Assembly: GCA_003971905.1 (NCBI GenBank)
Contig: RSEE01000117.1
Span: forward strand, 124,001 to 188,000
Length of the DNA stretch: 64,000 bases
Reading direction: 5' to 3'
Origin: Moniliella sp. 'wahieum'
Lineage: Eukaryota; Basidiomycota; Moniliellomycetes; Moniliellales; Moniliellaceae
Below are positions 35,941 through 46,002 of this stretch, one piece after another (position 1 is the stretch's first letter; each line of letters opens with the position of its first letter). The notes under the pieces are model-generated. The model made no database searches and was not told the origin of the DNA. It worked only from the letters and a program-made list of their open reading frames with translations. Position numbers and translations under genes: made by a program.

Positions 35941-36689
35941 CCTGCCTGCCCCAAGACTGCTGCGCCCAAGAAACCCGATGCGCTCTCCTACGAGGTACGT
36001 GCTCTGCTTCGCGTGCCGTTGGGGCGCCCTGCGCTCGCCGCGCGCCTGAGGCTGTGGGAACGACAAGGGACAAGTTTGCCACCCTGGACTCTGGCGCTGC
36101 CTTGCTGTCTCGCTGCTCAATATTCAATGCTCAATGCTCAATGCTCGGTACTGACACGCTCCCTGGCTGATGCAGGCAATGATCAAGGAAGCGATTCTTG
36201 CTCACCCGGAAGCCGCGCGGCTGGGCTGTCGCGTCAGCTGCTCAAGAAGTGGATTCAGGCGCAGCACCCGACCACGGCCCAGCGCCCCGCAGCTACCTTT
36301 AGCGGACTGGTTGCTCGCGCCATTGCCAAGGGCGCGGAGAAGCATGTGTTCCTCCTCCCCAAGGGCCCGGCCGGCAAGGTCAAGCTGGCTCCGACCGCCA
36401 AGGTCGCAGTAAAGAAGGTGCCGTCCAAGTCGGCTGGGCCAAAGAAGGCTGAGAAGAAGACAGCTAAAAAGACGTCGAGCACGACAAAGAAGGCCGTTCG
36501 ACCAAGAAGGCGGGTACGAAGGCTAAGACTCAGACCAAGGCTAAGGCTAAGCCTACCACGACCAAGGCCAAGGCCAAGTCCACCACGACCAAGGCGCCCA
36601 AGGCCAAGGCGCCCAAGGCCAAGGCCAAGACTGCCAAGGCTGCCAAGCCCGTCAAAGCCGCGCCCAAGGCAAAGAAGGTGGCGGCCTAG
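35941..36689 (+). CDS. HHO1: Linker histone H1
   Basis: Nuclear linker histone that binds nucleosomal linker DNA. A first visible exon ends KTAAPKKPDALSYE and is joined across a 179-nt intron (35997-36175) to AMIKEAILAHPEAA, GLSRQLLKKWIQAQHP and TFSGLVARAIAKGAEKHVFL, a complete winged-helix H15 domain. The tail is Lys/Ala/Pro-rich (TKAPKAKAPKAKAKTAKAAK) and ends KKVAA at the stop 36687-36689. The true start lies upstream of 35941 but no convincing ATG is seen there; a further 5' intron is possible. Frame changes occur near 36230 and 36500. The heptamer TCAATGC is repeated inside the intron near 36124-36145. The gene converges with NUF2. Confidence 0.85.
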
Positions 36690-37203
36690 GTCGTACGAGC
36701 CTTGGGTCTGCTCTTGTCGTTTGACCAGCGTGGCTCGATCGACTTGGGTTCGCGCGTGATCCGTCTGTGTACTATTTTTCCTTTCTCCTGCCTCCTTTCG
36801 CCTTTCGCCTTCGCCTTTCGCCTCCCTCTGTTCCCCTTCTGTCCTACCCTTTCCCCTCCTCCTTGGTGACATCCGTTCTCACTCCTGTACTATGTACTAC
36901 TTCATCCGCCTCCCCTTATGCTCTGTTCCGTCTGCACAAGATGGACTGGGGTTCATTTATAGAGCAGACTAGCTAGATCGTGGGCGCGAGAGCAAGGCAG
37001 CTGCCTACTACCGTTACTACCGTTCAAGCTTCAATGGCATTGGCTCGGTACCGTGCCGAGGCAAGGGACTAGGGCGATCAAATCAAATCAAATCAAATCT
37101 AACCAGGAGTAGTACATGGCAAGAAGGGAATAGAGGAGGAGATACAACAAGGCCACAAATCAGGTCCCAGTCCCAAAGGGAGGGTGCAGCTGCTCGAGAC
37201 GAG

Positions 37204-38612
37204 CTAGAAGGCAATGCCCAGGCTCTGTGCAATGCTGCTCATGTACGACTCGGCAAGACGGGTGAGCGAGTCGCGCTCCTCCTGCAGCTTGAGCACTTGC
37301 GCATGGTGCTTCAGGTGGATCTCCTCAATCTGTGCAGGTAAGGTCAGCATGTGTGTCGTCGTTGGAGCAGGCTCTAAAGTCAGGGGGGACAGGAAGGAAC
37401 ATACCTGGTTCTCCAATTCGCGGCATGTCTTGTCCCGAGCTGTAGCTTCTTGCAATTTGGCCTGCTTGTCGGCGGTAGCGAGCTTGAGGGACTGTTGCAG
37501 TTCCTCCCGCTTCTTGGTCCATAGGTTACGTTTCTGTTCCAAGTTGGCCAAGAGGCGTTCGGAACGGGCCGTGTCCACTTCGATTCGCTGGGCAGCCTGC
37601 TTGTGTTGGAACAGGAGGTCGTCCAACTCGGTTTCGGTCGCAGCGACATGAGCCTCCAACTCGGCCGCAGCCGTTTTCTCCTTATCGGCACGCGCTTGCT
37701 CACTGACCACACGGTGCATCGCTTCGTTGGCAGTGGCCAATGCGGCGGCCAAGGACGCGGCCGAGTCGCGCTGCCGCGCCGCATCCGACGCATTGCGCTC
37801 CTCCTCAGCTAGCTCGAGCTTGGCAATGCGCAGCGCCTCGTTGAGCTGCGTCAAGGCCGCCAACAAGGCTTCGGGACTTTGACGTGTGCGTCGCCGGAGG
37901 GCTTCGACCTCGGTGGCGAGGTTGTGAGCATGCTCTTCGTCCCGAACGCGCGCCGCTTCGCGCGTCGCCTTTTCCCGCTGCAACTCTTCCAACGTGGTCA
38001 GGCCACGGTTCTGCTCGGCACGCAATTCGCGCAGACGCTTGTCCAGCTTATCGTTCCTGCGAGAAATTTCGCCCAGTTCGGCTTCTTCGGCTTTCTCCTG
38101 CGCTTTGATCGCTGCAATTTCCCCTCCTTGCGCGCCACCTCGCTGCGCAACTCGTCCCGCTCCACCACAAGGGCATCGCTATTGGATGTCAAGGCCTCGA
38201 ACTCGTGGATGCGGTCGTGGCGGTGGCCCCAAAAGTTGTGCAGGGCAGAGAGGTGGCGCTTGAAGCGGCCCTTTTGAGGGCGGGTAAGGTCGAGCAGGGT
38301 AAAGTCGGTAATGGTAGCTGCGGTCATCAGCTCGCGCATCTCCCGAAAGGGTAGAGGATGTTAAAGGAGGACACGTAGAGCTCCTCGTGCTCCAAGCCAC
38401 TGACGGCGGTACGTCTGCGCTGGTCAATCAAGTCTTGGTTCACCCCGCTGAGGCCCTCGAGAAAGGCACTGAAGCAGGCCTCAGCCACCGCCCGGTTGGG
38501 CGACGAGATCTGCTCGGCAGATGGGACAGCCGAGCTCGGTCTGCAGCAGCTCGCTCAGCGCCTTGGCGGACACATGCGGGAAGGAGGTGGAGGTGACACC
38601 GGGCGCGGCCAT
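37204..38612 (-). CDS. NUF2: Kinetochore protein Nuf2
   Basis: Component of the Ndc80 complex that links kinetochores to spindle microtubules. It starts MAAPGVTSTSFPHVSAKALS, the calponin-like N-terminal domain, and continues GLEHEELYVSSFNILYPF and DFTLLDLTRPQKGRFKRHLS, which is diagnostic for Nuf2. From about 38150 down it is a long coiled coil (LREQNRGLTTLEELQREK and similar heptads), ending SYMSSIAQSLGIAF. A 75-nt intron lies at 37330-37404 (GTATGTTC...GCACAG) between CRELENQ and IEEIHLKHHAQVL. About 445 residues, equal to yeast Nuf2. Frame changes near 38140, 38345 and 38490. Confidence 0.92.
37330..37404 (-). other. NUF2: NUF2 intron, 75 nt
   Basis: Minus-strand donor GTATGTTC, branch-like CTGACC, acceptor CTGCACAG. 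The length is divisible by three, so an open frame reads through it, but the translation inside breaks the coiled coil. Confidence 0.85.
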
Positions 38613-38823
38613 GGCGTGCGGCAGGGCAAGGAGCGGATGGTGGGGGGAGCGAGGGATGACACAGCCGATGGTAGACGAGTGTTGAACTCGACGTTGATTT
38701 GCGCTGGCTCACGCGTGGGCCCTCACCCATCGCCGCCTCACCGCACGCGTGAGTCACGCGCCCAGAGGGGTTGCATCACGTGACAGGATATGTCTTCAAC
38801 TTTGCTACCTGCGGTTGTGGGGA

Positions 38824-38878
38824 ACGTCGAACGTTGAACGTTGAACATTGAACATTGAACATTGAACAGTGAACATTC
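38824..38878. repeat. TTGAACRTTGAAC heptamer repeats
   Basis: Six to seven tandem copies of (C/A)GTTGAA or CATTGAA about 210 bp upstream of the NUF2 start. They include the AACGTT palindrome seen in other intergenic regions. Confidence 0.7.
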
Positions 38879-39855
38879 CTGCAAGCTGGGGTTGCACCGA
38901 TGGGGGAGGACCACGTGCCACGCGCAAAGACGGGGCCAGCGCTTCCCAGCCACGTCCTGGGTGAATGTACTTTACTGTGTACCCGCCGTGTGCGGCGGAA
39001 CCAGGGGGGGGGCAGGCACTGGACAGCACTGCACGTGCGCAACGCGGCGTGTGCTGAGTGGATGGGGGTGCATTTCAATGAATTGGACGCGCTGGCGTAG
39101 CGTAGCCCCTGGCGTCTTTGCCGCCCAGCGCCGCTCAGCTGCCTCCGCACGGCCCAGCTTCCGGCTCCAGTTGAACGTTCAAGTTCAAACGCATTGCCTT
39201 CCAACCAGCAGCCCCCTTCGGGTAGGATGTTGCCTGGGCAGCGTGGGTCTTGGCTCCCACAAGAGAAGCCCACGAAATGGGCAAGGGCCAGCGGAGGATA
39301 GGCGGTGGAGGCGACGCGGCAACGAAGCGCCGAGTTGGAGCCCGTGGGAATCAAGTGGAATATTGAATGCTGGCGGGGGGAGGGTGATGCGGACGGGTGA
39401 CGCGCAGGCGTGTGTCGAGCAGGGCGCTCGTAGCAGCTGTGGCCCGCAGCGGCAGAGGGGCAGTGTGTGCGCCGGGTTCGTTGGACGATGGATGATCGTG
39501 TCGAGGTGCCTCGGCTGCTTCCGCCCGCAGGCGCATCCACCCTCCAGACGCTCGGCATCATCACCTGCCTGCCCTCACCGCCTTGCGTCGCCTCCTCTCC
39601 TTCTCTTCTTCCCTTCTCCTTCTCCTTCTCCTTCTCCCTCGGGCCAGCGAGCGCGCGTGCTAGTGCCCGTGCCAGTCTCCGCGTCAGCTCCACCGGCAGC
39701 ACCGGTGTCACCGCCCTGCCTCCGTACCCTCCCTCAGGGCCTCATCCTGCACCCCCTGGCCACAGACCACCACGCCCTCCCTGACGTTGACCACCCTCTG
39801 CCATCACCCACCCCCATTGCCACCCCACCCCTGTCGCTAGCCCCGTCTCAGTCGC

Positions 39856-39914
39856 TGTCGCCATCGCCATCGCCATCGCCATCACCATCACCATCACCAT
39901 CATCATCACCATCG
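39856..39914. repeat. CATCGC/CATCAC hexamer repeats before the cyclin start
   Basis: About nine tandem six-base units (CCATCG changing to CCATCA) end 38 bp before the ATG at 39953. Similar CCACCG or CATCGC runs lie just upstream of several other start codons in the window. Confidence 0.7.
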
Positions 39915-39952
39915 TCCTTCTCCCTCCCCCACTAGCCCCCCCACCCCGCGCC

Positions 39953-41408
39953 ATGTCGGCCCCCGCATCCCACTCAACCCCATCTGCCCCTCCTCTGCCC
40001 CGGCAACCCTCCTCGGGGTCTGCCAGCCCCCGTGCGCATGCTGACCCTCCCGGTCCCCCGCCAGAGTCCCACCCCCCTTCCCGCCCCCCCTCGCCCCCTG
40101 CACCGTCTTTGCATGGCCCGCAGTCCCAGCCCCCCCCGGGTCGGACCCAGCGGACCAGCCCAGACCACATCTCGACCTGGCCACCTACCCAGCCGGGACT
40201 TGCTGCGGGTGTTGGCCGCGCTATTGCAGCAGATTGCCAGTGCGAATGACCGCTTGAGCCCTCGGACCACCACCAGTGCTTCCCATTCTCACTCCCAGTC
40301 CAGTCCCAATCCCAGTCCCAGTCCCAGTCCCAGTCCCAGTCCCAATCCCAATCTCAGTCTCAGTCTCAGTCCCAGTCCCCGTCCCACTCTCATACGCGGC
40401 AGGCAGCTGCGACAATACCCGATTCTACGCCTGGGGAGGACGGGAAGCAGTCTACGACGACGGATTCTGCCAATTCTACTGGCTCTGCTGGTACGGTCAA
40501 TGCAGCTGCCCCACCTGCTGCGAACCGGTGGGAAGCGCTCGAGTCGAGTCTGGACCGGATTAGTGGCGCTCCACAGATGACGTCGGCAGCGCAAGGGGCG
40601 CTCACCACGGTAGGTAGCACACTGTGTTTCCATGCACGCACCGTACCCAGCATCTCGATTGCCGACTACTTGTTGCGCATCCTCAAGTACTGTCCCACCA
40701 CCAATGAGGTGTTTATCTCCCTCCTGGTCTACTTTGATCGCATGAGCCGCATGGGTGGTGCTACTTTTTTCCGCCTCCCCTTCTCTCGGCGACGACAAAC
40801 CCACTACGGCCGTCACGGCCGACAGTCTGACCCAGGCTAGGCTTTCGCCGCAGGACAAGCTGGCTCAGACCGCTCGTCCTGCTCGGGCTGCGCAGGACGA
40901 GCCCGAGGCCGAGTTGGTGTACCCTGGCATGAAGGGCTTTGCCATTGACTCGTTCAATGTGCACAGACTCGTTATTGCCGGCATCACGGTAGCGAGCAAA
41001 TTTTTCTCCGACGTGTTCTACACCAACTCGCGCTACGCCAAGGTGGGTGGACTGGGCGTGACTGAACTGAACCAGCTCGAATTACAGTTCCTGCTGCTCA
41101 ACGACTTTCGCCTCTCCATCCCGCTCGACGAGTTCCAACGCTACGCGGACCAGTTGCTCCAGTTTGGTTTGGGCCAGATCCCCGCCGCCCCGGACCCGAA
41201 GCAGCCAACACACCCCCCTTGCTTCCCACCCGCCCTCGCACCCGCACCCGCCCTCGCACTCGCACCCGCACTCGCACCCACACTCGCATTCCCACACCGA
41301 ACCAGGTGCACACCCTTCGGCACCTCGCCAACCTCACGCCCACTTTGCTGTGCCCTCGGGCCACAGCTAGTACCGCATCTCGCCTGCCCCATGTCCACTT
41401 GCACTTGA
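39953..41408 (+). CDS. PHO80-like cyclin (Pho85-type cyclin partner)
   Basis: Cyclin of the PHO80/PCL family, expected to bind a Pho85-type CDK and act in nutrient or phosphate signalling. The start MSAPASHSTPSAPPLPRQPS is followed by a Pro-rich stretch, then DLLRVLAALLQQIASANDRL, a run of SQ dipeptides from a CCCAGT repeat (40296-40375), and the cyclin box: VPSISIADYLLRILKYCPTT, FISLLVYFDRMSRM, DSFNVHRLVIAGITVASKFF, SDVFYTNSRYAKVGGLG, LELQFLLLNDFRLSI. The region after the box is low complexity (PALAPAPALALAPA) and may be read in a different frame, so the exact end is uncertain. Frame changes occur near 40190, 40300 and 40780. No intron is needed within the cyclin box. Confidence 0.85.
40296..40375 (+). 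repeat. CCCAGT hexamer repeat encoding SQ dipeptides
   Basis: About thirteen CAGTCC-type units inside the cyclin gene. In the cyclin frame they encode alternating Ser-Gln. In the other frames they give Pro-Ser. Confidence 0.8.
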
Positions 41409-41572
41409 GGCGCAACGCCACTTGCCTGCTGAAGCGCTGAAGCTTGAAGCAGAATCGGCTACGCTGGGCCCGGTACGCCCCCCCCCCCCCTTCGCGCTCT
41501 CTCTTGCGCATCGATGTACTGTTCATCCATGCCGCACCCACCCGCGTGCACGGCGGGTCGTACGCTCCGAGT

Positions 41573-41620
41573 TCAGATCAGAGGCTCAGATCAGAGGCTC
41601 AGATCTGAGACTCAGATCTA
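41573..41620. repeat. GATCAGAGGCTCA tandem repeat
   Basis: Three to four imperfect copies of CAGATCAGAGGCT ending in CAGATCTGAGACTCAGATCT, which is itself partly palindromic. Confidence 0.65.
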
Positions 41621-42086
41621 TTCTCTATTCCACTCCCTCATCTGTTCTGTCCTCGCTGCATGTAGGTAATCGGTAATCGGTACCCTTCATTCCGATCTAA
41701 TGCCTTACTTGCTCTTACCCAGTTCCTAGTTCCTACTTCCTAGTTACTAGTTCCTAGTTGCTGGCACTCCCCGGAACCAGATGTCCCGCGGGCGAGGGTA
41801 TCGGCGAGGCCAGTTGTCAGCATGTAACTAACTGGTAACCAGCCAAGTCACTAGTTGGTGACTAGTCACTACGTAGGCCAGCTGCCAGCGTCAGCGTCAA
41901 GCTACAGAGAGACAGGTATCGTGCTCCCAGAAAAGGGTGGGACAGTAGGTACAGCGCTGGGACAGCTGGTACAGCTCGCGTGGCGGCGCAGCGCTGCGAC
42001 GCTTGCATATTGCATGGGCCTCTTCCCCCTGTGGTTCCAGGCACCACACCACAACAGGGTACGGTACGACCCAGGAGCAGGGGGGG

Positions 42087-42131
42087 TAGTTACTAGTTAC
42101 TAGTTACTACTTACTACTTACTAGTTACTAT
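42087..42131. repeat. TAGTTAC heptamer repeat
   Basis: Tandem TAGTTAC units changing to TACTTAC. A related but less regular tract lies at 41720-41760. Confidence 0.7.
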
Positions 42132-42304
42132 GCAGTCCCAGCTCCCCCGGCAACCAGCCCACCTCTACCGGCTACTCCACCAATGCTATCCGTGATCGAG
42201 GGGTCGCAATTACATATACATGCCCCAACGCCCACGCTGGCTCCACCCCGGCGCCATCTCTGGTCCTCCCAGGCTCACCGCGCTCAACGTTCAACCAACC
42301 ACCG

Positions 42305-42350
42305 TCAAGCTCATCAAGCTTCAAGCTTCAAGCTTCAAGCTTCAAGCTTG
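42305..42350. repeat. TTCAAGC heptamer repeat
   Basis: Five perfect tandem TTCAAGC units bordered by related copies. Each junction makes an AAGCTT site. Confidence 0.75.
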
Positions 42351-42686
42351 CCCATGCGCAGTGGAGCACCAGGAGCCCCTCAATGGCCATATCGATTCCG
42401 AGTGCCCCCCGAGCCTGTCCCAGCCCCTTGTGGGCTGTGGCCTACCTCCTTTCCGCCTGTCTTTCTCTTCTTTCCGCGCCCCCCCGGCAAGCAATTTCCA
42501 GTGCAACTGGATGCTTGATTTATACACTCATCGGCAGTGCCCGCTGTACCGTCACGGATCGATGCTATCGCTGGATGATGCACGATGCACGGCGCATAGG
42601 ACCAACTACACGACAGACAAGACGAGCTCCATACGAGGAACATGTATTGTACATGGTAAAGTACATGAGCGCATGCGCGCGGGCTT

Positions 42687-43040
42687 AGGTGCGCTCGCCA
42701 CGCAGCCGGCGGGCGAGGGCAATGTCCTTGGGCTGGATCGTGACGCGCTTGGCGTGGATGGCACACAAGTTGGTGTCCTCAAACAGCGAGACGAGGTACG
42801 CCTCGGCCGACTCCTGCAGCGCCATGACGGCCGAAGACTGGAACCGCAAATCCGTCTTCCAGTCCTGCGAGATCTCACGCACCAAGCGCTAGAAGGGCAA
42901 CTTGCGAATCAACAGCTCCGTGCTCTTCCCGAGCAACGTCAGTCGAATCCAACCACGGAGCCGTACCTTGCCAGTCCACCTTGCTCAGGACCTCCCCCCC
43001 AAAGCACTAGGCAGTAGGTCTGGTGCGCGCGTCTGTTGCA
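42687..43040 (-). pseudogene. Decayed histone H3 gene copy
   Basis: The last 66 codons on the minus strand are near-perfect histone H3 ([55 protein letters not shown]). Directly upstream KSTELLIRKLPF is also conserved, but the next codon, Gln in all H3 proteins (CAG), is TAG here. Further upstream the match fades. A stretch near 42950-42965 still resembles the coding of GTV and IR, and ARTRPTA near 43030 resembles the H3 start ARTKQTA, but most of the tail coding is unrecognisable. The loss involves substitutions and larger changes, not only single-base indels, so it looks like genuine decay. No H4 gene is next to it. It is head-to-head with RPP1. Confidence 0.7.
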
Positions 43041-43279
43041 TGCTATGTGCATGGTGGAGTAAGGGGGAAAGGGGGAATGCGCTCAATCCGTAAATTAATT
43101 GCGCCGTGCAAATGAGCCTCCATACCGCCCCCCTGCTACAAAGGTACCTCCCGCAGCTGCATAGGGTTGCAGGACCTAGGGTTCCACGCTGCTTCCGTCG
43201 CAGCGTCCGCACGTGTAGCCGCGGCCTGGGCGCGACGCAGCGCCAGCCCCACCGCCTCGACCCACCCCCACTCACAACC

Positions 43280-43794
43280 ATGGCCACCTCGGAGCTCGCT
43301 GCCACCTACGCCTCGCTCATCCTCGCGGATGAGTCGGTGGAGATCACGGTACGTGTTCCTATCGCGTTGGCTTGCTTGCTCTCGAGAGTGCCCCTAGGGT
43401 AGGCTCGGTAGACTGGCCCAGCGGCACAGCGACTCTTTCTTGCTCCGGCCTGGCGCGCCACTTCCAAAATGCTCTGCTGACCCTGCGTACCCATTGGTTG
43501 TCCTAATGCTCCTGCTTGCATGCATGCATCGTAGGGGGAGAAGATCCACACGCTCACCTCGGCCGCGCACGTGGAGCTGGAACCGATCTGGGCGAGCTTG
43601 TTGGCCAAGGCGCTTGCCGGGCAAAACATCACGGACCTCTTGACCTCGGTCGGCGCGGCTGGCGCCGGCACAGTCGCCGCTGCGGCGCCCGGTGCGGCCG
43701 CTGGTGACGCCCCGGCCGAAGAGAAGGGAGGAAGAAGGAGGAGAAGGTCGAGGAGGAGTCGGACGACGACATGGGCTTTGGTCTGTTTGACTAA
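43280..43794 (+). CDS. RPP1: 60S acidic ribosomal protein P1
   Basis: Stalk protein of the large ribosomal subunit that, with P0 and P2, recruits translation GTPases. It starts [20 protein letters not shown] and, across a 186-nt intron (43349-43534, GTACGT...ATCGTAG), continues [20 protein letters not shown] and [21 protein letters not shown] flexible Ala/Gly hinge follows. The C-terminus is the universal P-protein tail [12 protein letters not shown], found one frame over after an indel in the purine run near 43728. About 109 codons, the normal size. The intron position early in the gene is common in fungal P1 genes. Confidence 0.95.
43349..43534 (+). other. RPP1: RPP1 intron, 186 nt
   Basis: Donor GTACGTGT after ITV-type coding GAGATCACG, acceptor CATCGTAG. 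It contains TGCATGCATGCAT near the 3' end. Removing it restores EIT-GEKIHTL. Confidence 0.85.
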
Positions 43795-44765
43795 CCTGCT
43801 CGTACCTGGACCTTGGACCCTTGGACCCTGGGCCTACTGCGCTTGGCCGTAGATCTTATCCCCCACCGCCCGGGTACATCCCACCACTTGTCATCATCCC
43901 AAAACTGCATTCTCCGTCTTGCACCTTAGCCCCTGCATCCTGCATGCGCTGCTGATCGATCTTGCCTCGCCGGCGCCCCCATGTCGCATGTCGCATGTCG
44001 CATGTCGTATCGACCGCGTGGGGTTGCAGCCGGCCCAGGAAAGGACTAGTTTTGTCTGTACGTCATTGTAGCCTAGCCTGCCGTCTCGCTTTCCTTCTTT
44101 GTCCTCCCGCGACCGATTTGGAGCACTGGGATGCCTACCTGGGGAGATGCAGAAGGGACCGGCGTAGGGTCGCAAGCGTGCGCATGGCGTCGACAGGGAC
44201 GCTCCGCCAGTTGGCCTCAGGCCGGTTGCACAGTATAGGCGCCTTGCTTCTGTCGGAGGCTGGTGGCATGCATGGATGGGCGAGCGTGGGACACCTGCTT
44301 CGCCAAGGCTGTGGCCATGAGGGAGGGAGGGCAGGGTGCTCCGGCTGAGTACAGAGTACTGCGTCGTAAAACGATGAATGGTCCAATCTACTCGCGGAGA
44401 TTCTACCGATCAGGGGGAGGAGCGGGTCTGGAGGAAAGTGAGTACTGAGTGAGTCCCATCTGTTTACCCCGGCCAGGCGATCGGCAGGCGGTGGGTGCCG
44501 AGCGACACGGCAGCCCCAGTGCCTGCCAGCCCAGCTCGATCGGTGCAACGCCTCCCCCGCAGCGCCACCGACACACATCACCACATCCACATCACACCAA
44601 CACCACCCACCGGATCACCAACACCATCTCCACCGCCATCTCCACCGCCATCTCCACCGCCATCTCCACCGCCATCTCCACCGCCATCCCCACCGCCATC
44701 CCCACCGCCATCCCCACCACCATTCCCACCGCAATCCCCATCGCCATCCCCACCACCATCCTAGC
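43795..44765. other. Intergenic region upstream of the LCL3-type gene
   Basis: Holds a short GTCGCAT repeat (43981-44006) and, at its 3' end, a long CCATCTCCACCG repeat. Other open frames show no domain. Confidence 0.45.
44628..44762. repeat. CCATCTCCACCG tandem repeat ending at a start codon
   Basis: About eleven copies of a 12-bp unit, changing gradually from CCATCTCCACCG to CCATCCCCACCA, ending three bases before the ATG at 44766. Confidence 0.8.
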
Positions 44766-45763
44766 ATGCTCCCTCGCGCCCCACCCTCAGCGGCCGAGCG
44801 CGCTCGGCCTCCCAAGCCAGGCACTTCGCCCCCCCCCCCCGACTCGTCCCTTTCGCCGCTCGTCTCGTCCGCTGCCCAACTCATCCTACCCCGCTTCGCC
44901 AACAATGCCGCGCTGACCCACGACGTGCTCAAAGCCACCCCTCGCATCTCCGGCACCGTCGTCAAGGTCGGCGATGCCGATGGGTTCCGCCTGGTACGCC
45001 CTCCTCCCCTCTCCTCCCCCAGCCTGGGCGGGACGTGTGCATGACTGTATGCACCCTCCCGCGCTGGGGACCCACGTGCAGATCGCAATGCACGACAAGG
45101 ACTGACGCGCACGATGGACTCTGTGTCGCTGTGTTGGTCTCTGCATTGTAGTATCACCAGCCGGGCGGGCGGGTGCTGGGGCGCAAGATGCACCCCGTTC
45201 CGTCGCGCAAGCTCCGGCTGGGGGAAGAGACGATCAGTGTGCGCCTAGCGGGAGCGGATGCGCCTGAGCTAGCGCACTTTGGTAAGGCAGGTCAAGCATT
45301 TGGCCCAGAAGCCAAGCAGGCGCTGACGGAGCTCATCTTGGGCGAGTGGGTGACTGTCGATGTAGGCCATGTGGACCAGTACAACCGCTTAGTGGGCACC
45401 GTGTACGTCTGGCGCGCGCCCTACGTCCAAGGCCCTATCAATGTCTCTCTCGCCATGGTGCAGAAGGGCTTGGCTACGGTCTACACCCAGTCTGGCGCCG
45501 AGTACGGCCACGCATCTTACCATCACATTTACACTGGCGAAGACAGTTCGGGCAAGGAGCGTCTGCTCGCCGCGCAGGAACATGCCAAAGCGCACAAACT
45601 CGGTATCTGGTCCCAAGCGCATGTCGTCACCCCAGCCGAGTTCAAAAAGGCACAGCGCATTGGACAGGGGCAGGGAAATAGCCCCAGCGCCAGCCCCAGC
45701 GCGCACGCAGATAGCAAGGCGAAAGCCAAGGGCCGCCGCAGGCGGCAGAGCGAGGAAGAGTAA
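44766..45763 (+). CDS. Staphylococcal-nuclease-like endonuclease, LCL3 type
   Basis: SNase/thermonuclease-fold protein of the fungal Lcl3 family, a putative calcium-dependent, mitochondrion-associated endonuclease. The first exon runs MLPRAPPSAAERARPPKPGT to RISGTVVKVGDADGFRL. A 158-nt intron (44994-45151) follows. Then come YHQPGGRVLGRKMHPVPSRK, ISVRLAGADAPELAHFGKAG, DQYNRLVGTVYVWRAPYVQG and LATVYTQSGAEYGHASYHHI. The motif RLAGADAPE and the later Tyr/Arg region fit the family active site. The tail is basic (KAKAKGRRRRQSEEE). About 280 residues, the family size. This is one of the few genes here with no frame change. A clear N-terminal membrane segment, usual in yeast Lcl3, is not evident. 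Converges on RAD1. Confidence 0.85.
44994..45151 (+). other. Intron in the LCL3-type gene, 158 nt
   Basis: Donor GTACGCCC, acceptor GCATTGTAG. It joins GDADGFRL to YHQPGGR exactly as in family members. Confidence 0.85.
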
Positions 45764-46002
45764 GACTCGGTTCCGGTGCGATTCCCACCCTGTCGTCGGG
45801 ACAGGAGCGGGATCCAAAGTGGGACACTGGGATCTTGGCAATGGTACGGCTATGGGGGTCCTGGCTTCCCCCACCACGGGGCTACGTGCGCACGCAGAGG
45901 GAGCCGTTGGCGAGGGAGTTGGCAAGGCGGATTCGTAGGGAAGCAGCAGACGAAAACGCCGACACTGACGCAGAGACGCAATGCGGGATGTAGATGGGGG
46001 GG

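Larger units (their letters stand above)
38613..39952. other. Intergenic region between NUF2 and the cyclin gene
   Basis: About 1.3 kb separates two divergent genes. It contains tandem TTGAACGTTGAAC / TTGAACATTGAAC repeats (38824-38878), a second TTGAACGTTCAAGTTCAAAC at 39171-39190, and a C/T-rich leader with CATCGC/CATCAC repeats (39856-39914) just before the cyclin start. Open frames here lack any domain. Confidence 0.5.
41409..42686. other. Repeat-rich intergenic region; no gene
   Basis: Contains GATCAGAGGCTCA repeats (41573-41620), TAGTTACTAGTTCCTAGTT tracts (41720-41760 and 42087-42131), a TCAACGTTCAACC palindrome (42283-42295) and tandem TTCAAGC heptamers (42305-42350). No coding potential is apparent. 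Confidence 0.6.

Noticed and set aside
42889-42947. Intron acceptor CTTCTAG within the H3 copy, with CTGAC branch site and GTACGG donor upstream
   Set aside because: The supposed intron would contain coding for KSTELLIRKLPF, which is conserved H3 sequence, so the TAG is a stop in coding DNA and not a splice acceptor.
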